Below are positions 33,350-45,251 of a DNA stretch of 64,000 nucleotides, piece by piece. This DNA is from Rosa chinensis (lineage: Eukaryota > Streptophyta > Magnoliopsida > Rosales > Rosaceae): NCBI RefSeq assembly GCF_002994745.2, contig NC_037090.1:7995501-8059500 (forward strand), read 5' to 3'. How positions within the stretch are numbered: the stretch's first letter is position 1; every line of letters starts with the position of its first letter. The position numbers and the translations under genes are program-made. Under the pieces are notes generated by a model. It saw only the letters and a program-made list of their open reading frames with translations. It ran no database searches and was not told the origin of the DNA.

Positions 33350-36066
33350 ACCTATCAAGGTTGATGCTCCTATTCTTGTGGGAAAAAGAACAGATCATCC
33401 AGGCACTCTTGAGCAGAAATCCTGTTAGCTGGATTGATGCTGAGCATTCTCTGTCAGATATTGAAACATTAGACCACAAAATTCACAAAGATCCATTATG
33501 AAAAAGCTCTAGGGTTGAGTATAATCACCAAGAGCAGTGGCAAAACTTCTGGTGGGACGAGATTCCCCAAGTTCCGTGCAGGGTATGGTCGATGCCATTC
33601 AGGTAACACAGGCAGGCCAGCCAACTCTTCCTTGGGGGGAGCTCCTAGCTCACTATTAACAGATAACATTAAGCAACTAGTAGGACTAAGACCCTATCAG
33701 TTAACAGAGTAGGAATATAAAAAACAGAAGAGATAAGGCAGAGATCACTTCGAGTACATTAACCTTCTTATAGATCCCTCTTATAGACTAGATACTCATT
33801 CTAAAATACCCTAGGTTACCACACCCTTAATACCTGAAGATAATGAAGAGCTGGTTAGCCTCTGAATTGCCACTAAAGATGGGTCCACCCAAAACCATTT
33901 CAGCTGCATGTTTATTAAATAATTAAGCACCATTTCACCGCCCTAAACATGTCATCAAAAAACTTTAACTAAATTTAGAATTAGGATTTACCTAAAATGC
34001 AGCCACAAGCCCAAATATCCATGGTCGGGCCATAGAAGAGTGTCCATATGTATATTATGTTCATTGTTTTGCTCATCGCTTACAATTGACTTTAAATGCT
34101 GCAGCTAAAGGGATGCATGATATTTGGGAATTCTTTTCAACTCTAAGTTTGATTGTAAATTTTGTTGATTCTTCTGCAAAAATACATTCAGCTTTGAGAG
34201 TTATCAGAGAAGAAGAAATTGCAGATTTAGTGGCTGCTGGAGCACTTGAGACTAGTAGAGATGCTAATCAGACTTGCACTTTGCAACGAGCAGGGGCTAC
34301 TCGTTGGGGTTCACATCTTCGCTCTATTTCAAGTTTCTATTTCAAGTTTGATTAAGTTATTTGCAGCTACCCAAACAACTCTTGCAGATTTGGTTGCAAA
34401 TGGACCAAATAAAGTACAAGGAGAAGCAAAGAGCGTAGGTAATGCAATGAAGTGTTTTGATTTTGTGTTTTGCTTGCTTTTGATGCATGATATCATGAAG
34501 ATTACTGATTTTCTTTTTCAGTCATTGCAAAAAAAAGCCATAGACATCTTCAATGCTCTTAATTTTCTTTCAATAACAAAATCAAAACTTCAAGATATGA
34601 GAGAAGATGGTTGGGATGATTTGATTATGAGGGTTGAATCATTTTGTTGTCAGTATGATATTATTATGCTAGATGTTTGCTCCTTACAAGAAAAGTACAA
34701 GGGCTTGTGAACAAAATATTACAAATGATCGAGCATTATTATCGAGTCAATACACTTAATGCTGTGATAGACTTTCAGTTGGCAGAGTTGGATAGTAGAT
34801 TTATAGATAATTCGTTGGAGCTCCTTATTCTTAGTGCTACATTTGATCCATGGGATAATTTTCGATCATTTAAATGTGAAGATGTTTGCAATCTTGCTTT
34901 GAGGTTTTATCGTCATGATTTTACATCATATGATATGCTTGCTCTAGATATGAAGTGTGGTTTTTTTCTAGCAAATATTCAGAAGGATCTAAGATTTTCC
35001 AACACATCTACTCTGTCTGATTTGTGTCGATGGTTAGTTGAATCAAGAAAGTCAGCATTATTTCCTATGATATATAGATTGATTTGTCTTGTGCTGACTC
35101 TGCCAGTTTCTACAGCAACAACAGAGAGAGCATTTTCATCTATGACCATCATAGAAAACAAACTTTGAAATAAGATGGAAGATGAGTTTTTTGATGATTT
35201 GATGGTTCTCCACATCGAAAAACAATTTGCCGATAGCATTGATAATGATTCTGTGATTGCTGAGTTTGAAGTGAGTGGGCCTCGGAGGGTACGATTTAGT
35301 TAATTTATTGTTGTTTTACAACAAATGTATGCTTGTAGTTTTTAATTTACGGGGTTTGGTTTTATGTCCCCTCCGTTGTATGTTTTGATTGAAAATAATA
35401 AAGCCGTGAGGATGAGCCTCTCACTGGGTTCCAAACCTCAAAAAAATTTAAATTGTGCACTTCTAATTAGCCTAGACAACAATTGAATCCTGGATCCACC
35501 ATTGCAGGTGCCGTGTACCATGTGCTAGTGCAACGCACCGGCGAGTAAGCATCTTCCGGGTGGGGAGCCGGAAAACCAGCGGTACGTCTGGCCTGCTCAA
35601 AGCCTCCTATCTTCACATCAGCCGTGACTTGATTGATAAGCACGTTTGTAGGCTTCAAATCGCGGTGGACTACTCCATGCGCGTGGAGATGTTCCACCTC
35701 CAGCAGCAAAGCACGCATGATGATGTGAATAATCGACATGTTCACTTCGTGAGGATGTCCGTAGATGAAATCGAACATATTCTTATCAAATAATTCCACC
35801 ACCCAGTAAAAATCGGGCCCTACCTCGCCGCTTGTGATATAGGATATCACGTTGTCGTGCTCCGGCAAGGCTCTGAGTATGGTGGCACCACGGGAGGCCT
35901 CAGCATGGGTCAAAGGTGCTTCTACTTCTACTTCTTCTTCTTGTGCTCCTTGGCTCAATCTTGATCTCAAGACTCTCCTGACGAATACAACGTCTCTAGT
36001 CTCACCATCGAGAGCTTCAAACCCCTTCTTCCAGATTCGATTGAAATTGAATCGACCGAAATCCAT
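33350..36066 (-). pseudogene. CMGC/CDK-like kinase pseudogene, split by hAT sequence
   Basis: Exon 1 starts MDFGRFNFNRIW at 36066. It contains the catalytic loop HRDLKPTNVLI, but the usual DFG is GFE (KIGGFEQAR) and the VAIK-like strand reads VFVRRV. Homology breaks after STWYTAP (about 35510) and resumes at YGPTMDIWACGCIL (34034-33995), then AEMVLGGPIFSG with its exon near 33920-33836, then LGAPPKEELAGLPVLPEW (about 33690-33580), then MLSINPANRISAQECLDD (about 33440-33390). Introns keep GT/AG sites. Catalytic residues are missing and a transposon interrupts it, so it is non-functional as a kinase. Which CDK-like subfamily it came from is not clear. Confidence 0.8.
34035..35325 (+). mobile_element. 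hAT transposase fragment (TTF-zinc-finger/DUF4371 type)
   Basis: The plus strand encodes CPYVYYVHCFAHRLQLTLNA, then TRWGSHLRSI, and finally the hAT dimerisation region LPVSTATTERAFSSM (about 35098-35142). One frameshift near 34325-34365, another near 34700 and a stop near 35168 break it; the tail continues to about 35302. The N-terminal zinc finger and any terminal inverted repeats are absent at the kinase junctions (about 34035 and 35505). It is therefore a partial hAT copy lodged in the kinase gene. Confidence 0.8.
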
Positions 36067-37096
36067 AAAAGCAGAGAATCGAATAATGAAGGGGATTGTG
36101 GAATTTGATTATGATAGAAATGGGATATTAGGTTTTGGGGGCAAGAGAGGGTTTCAAACTTTTAATGCGTTCGGGATATTAGGTTTTTGGGGCGACAGAG
36201 GGGAAGGTAGTTTCTTTTTTTCTTTTGTTTGGGAAAATCGTCTGTATAGTACCTAATCTTTTCCCCATTCTAACTTTCAGTACCTCACGTTCAAAAAATA
36301 TCAAAACGGTACCTGAGGTTTTGATCCCAACCGAAGATCGGTACCTGGTGCCGTTAGCTCTGTTACAGAGCTTGTCAGAATTCAAATTTTGAAGGGTAGT
36401 CTGGTCCATTCACCTAAACTAAACCCTTAGTCCTATCCTATTACCCGTTATCCCCAATTTGGAAAAACTGAAAACTTTCCCTCTCTCTCTCTCTCTCTAA
36501 AGGGGTAGCAATATTCTCTTACAGATTCTCTGATTTTTGAAACATTAGAGATAGGGGATTTGATTCTCTACAAGAATCTAAGCATGGGTGAAGTGTAGAG
36601 ATATTTTTGTGTGGATGGGGAAGCACAATAGTATCCAGGTAAAAGGTGCTATTAACCCTTCCCTTTTACTAGGGTGGAATAGAATGGTGTCAAAATTGGC
36701 CGAAAAAGTTAAGGTTTCTAGGGTATTATCTACAGAGGAATTTGGGGGTTTCTAGGGTTTTGTCTAATGTGAGTTTGGGGTTTTTGGCATCAACTGCATT
36801 TTTGTATTGATTTGTTTGTTGTCGGGTATTAGTGGTTGATGATGAATAAATGAATTGGAACTTAACATTTCAACTGGGTTGGTGAAAAATTAAAAATCCA
36901 TGCAGGTTTGGGATGGGCGTTTGGACTTAAATGAATGGGGTCGTTTAGGTTCAGGGTTTAGTTGACGGGGTTGGTGGCATCATAACTGTAAAGTGTGGTT
37001 CAATGGTTGTGCTTAATGGTTGTTTGAAAGTATATGATATTGATCGATTAATTTTTTTCCCCTAATTTGATTGCTGCAGATCCAAGTCTCTTCACA

Positions 37097-40000
37097 ATGA
37101 AAATCTATCATGGAGGTAGATTTCATAGTGAAAAGGGGTTAAATAAACAGTATAGAGGAGGGGATGTCTTATATGTTGTTGGAGTAGACCCAGACAAGGT
37201 CTCATTTATAGGGTTAGTGTACTAGGCCTATGACATTAGATATCAACACCATCCTCTGTAATTCTTGTTCAGGATACCAGGTAGTGAAGATGGGAGTGGG
37301 TTTCTGTCTATATCAAATGATAAGGAGGCATTAGACATGTGTAAATTTGTCCCCCTAAAGACCAAAGAGCTGGAGCTTTTCATAGTGTGTGAATCTGCAA
37401 GAAGGGTGTTTACAGAATAGGATATAGGGGTTTTTGAGGAAGGGCTGGATCATACTAAGTTTATGGATTGGTGGATTGATGATATTGAAGAAGGGGAAGT
37501 TGGGCCTGATGAAGGAGATGACTCTGGTGAAGAAGACTGGATTCCTTAATTTGTGCCTGAGGTTGTAATTGATTTGGATAGGCCTGAAGTGGAAGGTAAT
37601 GAGGATGGGCCAAGTACGGAAGGTCATGGGCATGGGCCTGATATGGAAGGTCATGGGAATGGGCCAAGTATGAAGGGTCATGGTGATTGGCCAAGTATGA
37701 AAGGTCATGGGGATGGGCCAGTTCTAGATGGCAATGGAGGACATGAAGCTGATATGGATGGATAGAATGAGACTGGGCTAGATGGTGAAGAAGCAAGTAG
37801 ACAAGGGAGAAATGTAGACAAAGGAAATAGACTAGTTATTGTAGAAGAAGCTGTAGAGCCACAAAAGAAAAAGAAGAGAGTTAAGAAAGCTGTGGAAAAG
37901 AGATACTCAACCAGGAGTGGAGGGGAAAGTTCAAGGAGGCCAGCTCAATTTGATTTGTAATCTGATAGCTCTACAGACTCAAATGACCCTAACTTCGACG
38001 ACATTGTGGATTCAGACTATGATCTAAATGAAGAAGATGATGATGTTGACTTTGAGCACAATATGGATGGTGATCCCAGTAGGGTGAACGAATGGGATGA
38101 TATGGGATTTGATGGTATAATTTCATCTAATGATGGGAATGAATTTGATGGGTTAAGGAGCTTGCATGGATCTTTAGATGATGAAGGAGAGGATAGAGGG
38201 AGGTTTCCAGTTCAGTGTAGAAGAAGGTACAATGAGTGAAGGGAGTTCAAGGATAAGGAAGATATGAAGAAGCCAACCTTTGAATTGGGGATGGAGTTTG
38301 CAAACTCCAACGTTTTGAAATAGGCCATTAGGAAGCACTCTGTCTTGACAAAGAAGGAACTTAGGTTTCCCACCAACACAAGACACAAGGTATGTTGTTT
38401 TCCCTAATTTGGTTGCTTAATGGTTTATGAACAATGAATTAGGGCTTTACTGACTTGGTTTATAAAAATATCAATGCAGGTGTGTGCTAAGTGTTATACC
38501 TCACCAAATTGTCCATGGAGGATATATGACTCCATAACCGACTTAGGCAACCCAACAATCTACATTAGGAGCATCAATCTACAGCACAATTGTTGTACAA
38601 TTGGGAAGAAGGTGTACCACATGCATGCACCATTTATAGCTGCTGAATACCAGAACTTCTTGATGAGTGATCCTGACTGGACAAGAGAAGGAATTCAAAA
38701 ATGCCATAAACAAGGATTTTGGCATGGAGGTGGACTACCAAATGTGCTACAGAGCAACGTTGAAAGCAAAGAAGATGGCACAAGTGTAATGCCCCGTACC
38801 TTAAAATTTCTACTAGTTACATTTACCGGTTTTGATCGAGGAGTTGACTTTCTATTTTGTCTGTTAAGTTGGGAATTTTCTTAAGAATGCCGTAGTATAC
38901 GAAAAATCTAGTTCGTGGATACGTAGTTTGTGTTAATTGGAGTTTTTACCGGAAAGTTTTGACAAAAAAGGAAAGTTACTATTCCTAGTTGTTGTTTTAA
39001 ATAAGTTTCTATTGTTGGGAAGGAGGAGAGAGAAAGTCAAGCAGCCCCAAATCGGGACAGGCCCGACCCCCCCTTTTCTTCTTCTTTTCGCCGTTGAGCT
39101 TCTTCCAGCTAATTCGACGCCGTCCGGCCACCCCAGCGCTCACCGCTCACCATGGCATGATCCTCTCTCCCTCCTTTTCCTAGATATGTAAGTTTTTCAC
39201 CTTGGGTATCATGGGTTTTTGAGTTTCGAAGAGAATTGCAGAAATGGGGAAAACTGGAGTTTGGTTCCGATCCTCTGTTTTCCAGCGGTTTCCGGCCGGA
39301 TTCCTTTGGGGTTTTGGTTGCTGGGGCAACACTAATCCTCATCCCTAACTTCTTGCAGCTTGTGTTGCCCTGTGGAGGGAGAATTGACGGTGAAGGAGAT
39401 CGTGAATAGTAGCAGACGAGTTCTTGATTTGGGGTTTGATTTTTCCGGCTATTTCTGCTTGAATTTGGTTGTTGTTGCAGGTATAGAAATTGTTGGGTGT
39501 GTTGTGGAGATGATTTTGAGCTAAATGGGTCGACCGGAATTGGATTTAATCTTTGAGTTTTGTGTTAGACTTGAAGTTGTTTGGATAGTGAGATTCCTTG
39601 GAATTTTGATGTTGGAGGTGGTTGTTTTGAGTATTGTGGATTATAATTTTATAGGTTAAATCTATTGGTGAAATAATTTGGTGTTGGTTTTGATTTCTAA
39701 ATTTTTTTATGGTCCAAAACTCTTGGTTAAATGTTCTTGGTTATAGTTTCGCATTGAATTAATGTGTTGGAAAGTTGGAGAAGTGATTGTGGATTGAAAA
39801 AGAAAATTAAGAGAGAACTTGGAAATTTTGGGAAGGAATTATTTTATAATTTGGTGGTTAAATTATGGTTGAGGAATCGAAATAAAAATCGGTTGAGTTG
39901 TTAAAGAGTTTTGAGGGCATTGACATTGTAAGGAATTCCGAAATTCGAGAATTGAATCCTAAATTGAAGAATTGGTTGTTAGAGGAAATTTATTTTGAGT

Positions 40001-40750
40001 AACGAGTATTAATTTCCGAAGGATTAAGCTTTGTCTTTTAGATTAATTTCTTATTGAGGTTAATTATATCCTGCCAATTTATTAACGAGAATTTATTAAC
40101 GAGAAAATGGGAAAGCATTCAAGCATTGATTTCATAATTTATTTTAGTTTCATCCACTCACTCTAACGGTTTTTAAATGCTTTTCCCCTAAGCCCTTTGG
40201 TTTCAAATGCCCAGATTTCATATTTGTCGAGATCGCGTCCAGGAACTCGAGGCATATGAATCAATGCTTCCGTTTTGACCGTAGGTTAATACTTAACCTA
40301 CCTTGTTTGATATCGGCTTAGTTATGTAGCACTGCTCTGATAACCTTTTAACTTGGAGAATGTTAATGCTTGAGAATCTATAACCATAATTGAAGTTAGG
40401 GTGGATTTCGTACTTCCTGAATGTAACTTATACACGTGGAATGTAAATATTGGAATGTGTATCTGAGTAGGAACTTATTACTATTCATGTCAAGGTTTTG
40501 TGAAATTCTGGGTAGCCTATTTTAGGGGAGGTTCTGCCGATTTTTCAATAGGATTTCACTTAAAGTGGGCCCCACAGGCTCTTATCCGGGTTTCCGGGTG
40601 AAGCTTGGGTTGGGTCTTGTTAACAAGGGAGTCAGATCGAGGATCAGTACCACCTATTGGAGAGCTATGCACATGAGCTCAAGAAGAGAAATCATGGCAT
40701 CTCAGTGTGGATACAAACAGAGTTAGATGGAGAAGTCACCCGATTCAAGT
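37097..40750 (+). pseudogene. MuDR-type transposase, N-terminal half, broken
   Basis: The frame opens MKIYHGGRFH, with the PB1-like start common in plant MuDR transposases (YRGGDVLYVVGVDPDKVSFI). An acidic linker follows, including a GHG-rich repeat (MEGHGNGPSMKGHGDWPSM, about 37640-37700). The FELGMEFANSNVLK region (about 38279) and VCAKCYTSPNCPWRIYDS (38478-38530, the zinc-binding MuDR segment) come next. Stops occur near 37228, 37417, 37547, 37763, 37958, 38237 and 38320. After a solo LTR the match continues as DQYHLLESYAHELKKRNHG. The DDE catalytic core is absent. It cannot encode an active transposase. Confidence 0.8.
38785..40622. mobile_element. Solo LTR, 1,838 bp, inside the MULE
   Basis: It starts TGTAATGCCCCGTACC and ends GGTCTTGTTA. 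It is flanked by the 5 bp duplication ACAAG (38780-38784 and 40623-40627). Removing it rejoins the transposase reading frame (KMAQ followed by GSQIEDQY), which supports both borders. Its terminal dinucleotides are TG/TA, not TG/CA. The size suggests a gypsy-type parent. No internal retroelement sequence remains, as expected from LTR-LTR recombination. Confidence 0.8.
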
Positions 40751-40755
40751 AGGGG

Positions 40756-42128
40756 TGGGTTCGGGAAATCGAAAACCAAAAAAAACCGAGCCGAAAAACA
40801 CCAACTGAAATGAAAAAACCGAACTGAATCGAACCGAAAAAAAACCAAAGATACCAAAACGACGTCGTTTTGGCTATAAGTCAGGAACCCTAACGAGTAA
40901 CGCGATATAAATAGTTTCTGATAGCCTCACTTTTCCCTTCGTCAGTTCCTCTTTATGAAAATAACATTTTATGAACATTATCTGATTCAGTAACCTAAAT
41001 TGTGGAAATAAAAGAGAAAAATCAGTGAATAATATTGACCTCAATGAGTGAACTTGCTCTTAGTTAACACTAATCCGGTAATGTCCACAAGCTTCGATGA
41101 TTTGCCCGTACTGTTGTAATCTTCATCTTTTCCAATGAAGGTTCTCACTTCCACTTAAATTTTTGCAAAATCATTGAGATGTTCAACATCTCTATGTATG
41201 TTCTATTGTGCATGGGTATTGATGCATAATATATGCTTCTTAAACACTTGAATGTAAGAAGAATTTCTTCAAGGAAAACTAAAGTGTTGATGAATTGATG
41301 TTTTACTCATAAAATAATTTTATTACAAAGTATTCGAAAAATTACTTTAAAGAGATAAGAGGCAAAAATGCAGAACCGTGTCGTGCAGAATCACCTCTTT
41401 TGTCTCTCTCAGAGTCAAAGCCGTGTTGGGAAGTCACTTTCTATCAAAGACCGTGAAGTGTGAACCGTGAATCTGGCCTCACATGCTTTCCTCCTCCCAA
41501 GTCCCAATAGAACAAAATACTAAAACCCCACAATACTCTTCTACTTTACTTTGTGCCAACCCCATACTGCAACATGCATGCCATGCATTTGCTGCTCCCT
41601 TCGACATGGGGCACAACGACCCTTTACTCCTTTCCCTTTATGCTCGACCTAAAATTCTTTATATAATCACCCCATTAATAATAATTCTAATTTACTTTTT
41701 TAGAGAGAAATATCATTGAACTAAATTAGTCTCCGTTATGAAGGATGCGTTGGAGTTGAGTATTCGTTTCAGAAATTTGCTCAAAACATAAAAAAATATC
41801 TGTTCCTGCTTCTGTAGAACTTTTTCTTGTGGATGTGACCGTGTGAGTGTGTGACAAAACCCCCATAATAAGAAATCGGTTTTCTGGCTGGAAAAAATAG
41901 CAAACCTAACGTAGTTGTCAGTTTAGAAATCAGGTTAGCTGACCATTTAATTGCGCAATAAATCACCATATGCCCCATTTGAATCCCCCAACCACCTAGA
42001 AAACCTTGTTTCTATTTGAAGTATTGAACGTTGTTGTCCATCTTCTATTCTAGACCTTAGAAAACTCACTCTTCCTCCCTCACTTTCTTTAACTGCTTTC
42101 TCAGGTTTCAAACGTTGATCGATCAACC
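40756..42128. other. Spacer upstream of the second LEA_2 gene
   Basis: An A-rich block at 40756-40850 (GGGGTGGGTTCGGG start, repeated CCGAAC/CCGAA motifs) looks like element debris. It is followed by a perfect 20 bp palindrome at 40854-40873. The rest, up to 42128, contains no gene and presumably holds the LEA_2 promoter. Confidence 0.4.
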
Positions 42129-42737
42129 ATGACAGAAACTGGCACAGACAACAAACCCAACAAGCGAAAGCGCCCGTGTCTCATCGCAATCGGAGTTTTC
42201 CTGTTTTTGATTCTTCTAGTCTTCATTATCTGCCTCATACTTGCCTTAACCGTTTTCAAAGCCAAACAGCCGAGAACCTCGGTCGTCTCCGCCAGCGTCG
42301 ACGGCGTGGCTCAACGTCTCTCATTCCCGGCGGTCAAGATCGAGCTCAACATCACCGTTGATCTTGTAATCCTAATAGAGAATCGGAACCATGCTAGTTT
42401 CAAGCATGGGACAGGCAAGAGTTTACTGCTGTATCGAGGAGCTCAGGTTGGAGATGCTGATCTTTATCCCGGTGATATTCCGGCGAGGGCTAATAGTACG
42501 CTGCCGGCGAGGCTGACTATGCAGGCGCATCGGCTGGCGTCAAAGATGAGCAATTTGGTCACTGATGCATTGAGTGGCGAATTTGTTATTGAAACAAAGT
42601 CAAGCATTCCAGGGAGGATTACGTTCTTGGGGTTTATCAAGAAGCATGCTGTTGCTGAATCTGAATGCCAATTGACTATTGGGTTTCCCAACTTGAAGGT
42701 CAAGAGTCAAGTCTGCAAAAGCAAGACCAAATTATGA
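42129..42737 (+). CDS. LEA_2 / NDR1-HIN1-like membrane protein, second copy
   Basis: Single-exon gene for 202 residues. The basic N-terminus NKPNKRKRP (8-16) is followed by a strong transmembrane helix at about 17-41 and LTVFKAKQPRT, the same junction as in the 27569 gene. The LEA_2/WHy-like domain includes VKIELNITVDLVILIENRNH and LLYRGAQVGDADLYPGDIPA. The C-terminus is CKSKTKL. Expected topology is a short cytosolic tail with the domain outside the plasma membrane; related proteins act in stress and defence responses. It shares length, topology and ending with the paralogue about 14 kb away, but identity is moderate, so the duplication is old. The frame is intact. Confidence 0.9.
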   Translation: MTETGTDNKPNKRKRPCLIAIGVFLFLILLVFIICLILALTVFKAKQPRTSVVSASVDGVAQRLSFPAVKIELNITVDLVILIENRNHASFKHGTGKSLLLYRGAQVGDADLYPGDIPARANSTLPARLTMQAHRLASKMSNLVTDALSGEFVIETKSSIPGRITFLGFIKKHAVAESECQLTIGFPNLKVKSQVCKSKTKL

Positions 42738-43159
42738 GAAGAGATTGAGTTTCATTGGAAGCTAAACATTGCTTGGTTCTCGGGGAATTGAATGATAATG
42801 TGCATAGTAATTTGCTTCCTGGGTTTGCACATGGGCTTCAAGAAGAAGATGAAATTTGTTTACTTGAGCTACAAAGGAAAAAAATTTCAAGGGAAAGGAG
42901 CAAACTTTCACCATGGCTTTGGATTTTCAGTGATGGGTTTTTGACCATTTTTTGAAGCCTTTCTGTTTATTGTTCTTTGTTTTCTGTAGATGAAAGTATA
43001 GCAAAACAGAGTTTGATCCATGGAAAGAATAGAAAATAGATGGAAGTTGGAATACAAAGTCCAACAAGAAGAAGTTATTGTTCTTATTATATGTCGTCTT
43101 GATTTGTCTTCAAGTACCTAAGCACATATGTGATATCACTAGGCATAAACAACGTGTGA
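42738..43159. other. 3' flank of the second LEA_2 gene
   Basis: Probable 3' untranslated region and spacer; nothing else recognised. Confidence 0.35.
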
Positions 43160-44240
43160 CAGACCTCACTATCCAACAAACTCATTAAACACCCGTGAAG
43201 TTTTTGCTCACAACCTGAGAACCTTATGCATGAGTTGTGTACTGACTTATAAACCAGAAACTGAGGTGGAATATCAATCAGCTCCTGCATTCTGGTTTGA
43301 TGTTCGGTACTAAATCAAACCATGTTGCCAAATCTTCACGAATATACACATTCAAACTGTCAGGATGAAGATTGAAATCGGGAAACATATCAACATCTAT
43401 TTCATTCCTTAACATAGTGCAAAAGCTCAAGGAAAAGTTAACTAATTGGTTTCCGTTTCCTTTCAAGTATACCAGTAATCTAGCAATGTAACTCCACGTA
43501 AGCAAGCCTCACAAAATCTTGACAAAAAATATGCTTTTCTGAGGAAAATCTTTTGGAGAGGATTGCATGGGAGACTAAGTAGTTGATCAATTGTTTGCCA
43601 ATCATAAGTCTTGATCTATCCATCCATCAACCACCCAGATTGTTTTCACGACTACCATTTGGTACTCAAGATCAGATCAGACCTATCTTTCTTCTTACCT
43701 AGTGAACCATTCCTCTTCTTCATTTTACTATCTAGCAGTTGGCTACCACTAGGGTATGATGGTGAGGGAAGTTTTTTGGGTGGCACACAAAATCTTTACT
43801 TTCATTTCTTCTTCTCCAGAGTATTTTTCCTTTCGTTTATATCACAAGGTACATGACAACATGCATCAACACCCACAAACATTTTTACTCACAACCCGAG
43901 AAGTTTATGCAAGAGCTGTGTATTTGCTTATAGCCTTATAAACCAGAAAGGCAGCGTGATGAAGGGATTGAAAGTAATCAGCTTCTACATTTCAGTTTCA
44001 CTACCATAATCCACATAATTCTGAGGTTTAGATACAAACATATTCAAACCATGCATCAAAACAAAACGAGCACAGAGTCAAAGGAATTGCCGGTGCTGAA
44101 CATAAACTACAGTCATTTTCACTATTGAAATCAGAAAAGCAGAAGGAAAATAAATTCGCAAATCAATTTGATATCATCCACTACTCTTGAAATTAACTAA
44201 TCGGTTTCCATTTCATCTGAAAAAACTTGCTAGTTGCTCC
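43160..44240. repeat. Diverged local tandem duplication
   Basis: The segment 43160-43500 is repeated in the same direction at about 43850-44240. Shared blocks include AACACCC..AA, GAAGTTTTTGCTCACAACC/CTCACAACCCGAGAAG, TTATAAACCAGAAA, AATCAGCT and ACTAAT(T/C)GGTTTCC. No coding function is seen. Confidence 0.5.
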
Positions 44241-44540
44241 AGGATGTCAAACTCTAAGAAAAACATGGAGAAACCAACAACATCAATACTGGCAGCAACC
44301 AATTATAAATATTATTCATAAGAAGAGATACAAGCGCTAGAGTAGCTGCCAATGCTGAAATTTAAATAATGCCTACTTTTCTTAGCTGAAGCACAATAAT
44401 TTCATCAACTACTATACAATGCTAGCACTACTGTATGATCTTGGTCAGAGAGAGGGGCAGAGAGAGACAGAGAGAGATTAGCAAAAGATGCAGCTGTAGG
44501 AAGGAAGTACCAGTACTTCAGATGTAACCACATGAGTCAA

Positions 44541-45227
44541 TTAAAATTCGAGCTTTCTGATTAAGCCCAAATCAATCTTCCTTGATTTCCCAGAGGGCCT
44601 CGAGGGAGCACCGGGACAGGTTTCAGCAATTCCACTTAGCCGAGTTCCAGGAGGTGTTGTACAGTCATCACCACAGTCCCAATCCTTCCTTGCACGTTCA
44701 CCAAGAACACTGAGAGTCAGATCAGATACAATAGCTTCCAATAAATTTTCATACACAGCTTCAAATATTTCTTCATCCGAAAGGGACTCCACACCATTGG
44801 TAGAAATCTCATCTTCTGAAATTTGTACCGGAGAATCAAAACTCAGCTGACGAGCAACCACACTCCTCGACTTGCTGACAAACTTCTTACACATAGGCGC
44901 CATTGCCAGCTTCTCCGGACCAGGGGCAAAGGGATCAAAAACTCCATCCTCAGGTGTCCTGGGGCTGCCGCTGCTATCATCAGAAAGACCAAAAGGGTCA
45001 TCCCCATCTCTATTGGACTTGACAGTTAAAACTGGCGGTTTCTTCAAAAATGTTGGTTGGGATTCCCCATTCTCTCGGTCAGCTTCAGGAGTAATAGGCC
45101 CTAATTCAGCTTGTGGCTCACCATCCTTTTGTGGCTCCCCAACCTTAGCCTTGTCCAAATCTTCACAAGATTTTGGAGATTGTTCTTGGAATTCCAAAAT
45201 ATCATTGGTACAACCTCCAGAACCCAT
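44541..45227 (-). CDS. Uncharacterised conserved plant protein
   Basis: The frame encodes about 228 residues from ATG at 45227 (MGSGGCTNDILEFQ) to LIRKLEF at 44541. It is acidic and mostly disordered in the first half, with VFDPFAPGPEKLAMAPMCKK in the middle, then an acidic helix SLSDEEIFEAVYENLLEAIV, and finally CPGAPSRPSGKSRKIDLGL with the terminal RKLEF. I recall the same VFDPFAPGP, YENLLEAIV and CPGAP..SGKSR motifs in unnamed proteins of other flowering plants, but I do not know the function. No signal peptide or membrane segment. A CAG/CTG-type acceptor near 45252 and a GT donor near 45719 suggest an intron in the 5' untranslated region, with the first exon at about 45720-45960. The gene appears intact. 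Confidence 0.75.
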   Translation of the reverse strand: MGSGGCTNDILEFQEQSPKSCEDLDKAKVGEPQKDGEPQAELGPITPEADRENGESQPTFLKKPPVLTVKSNRDGDDPFGLSDDSSGSPRTPEDGVFDPFAPGPEKLAMAPMCKKFVSKSRSVVARQLSFDSPVQISEDEISTNGVESLSDEEIFEAVYENLLEAIVSDLTLSVLGERARKDWDCGDDCTTPPGTRLSGIAETCPGAPSRPSGKSRKIDLGLIRKLEF

Positions 45228-45251
45228 CAATTCAATAAAGGGTTATCACAG

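Larger units (their letters stand above)
36228..40755 (+). mobile_element. Degraded autonomous-type MULE (MuDR), 3' end missing
   Basis: Sequence at about 36228-36420 (TACCTGAGGTTTTGATC, GGTACCTGGTGCCGTTAGC) resembles a Mutator-like terminal region. A mudrA-type transposase relic follows at 37097-38784 and resumes at 40628-40750 after a nested solo LTR. No matching inverted end was found on the right before unrelated sequence starts near 40756. Confidence 0.6.

Noticed and set aside
37355..37796. Repetitive minus-strand frames of 111-117 codons
   Set aside because: Antisense to the GHG repeat of the MULE transposase relic.
38937..39342. Frames inside the solo LTR
   Set aside because: No known domain; LTRs rarely encode proteins and both strands show similar chance frames.
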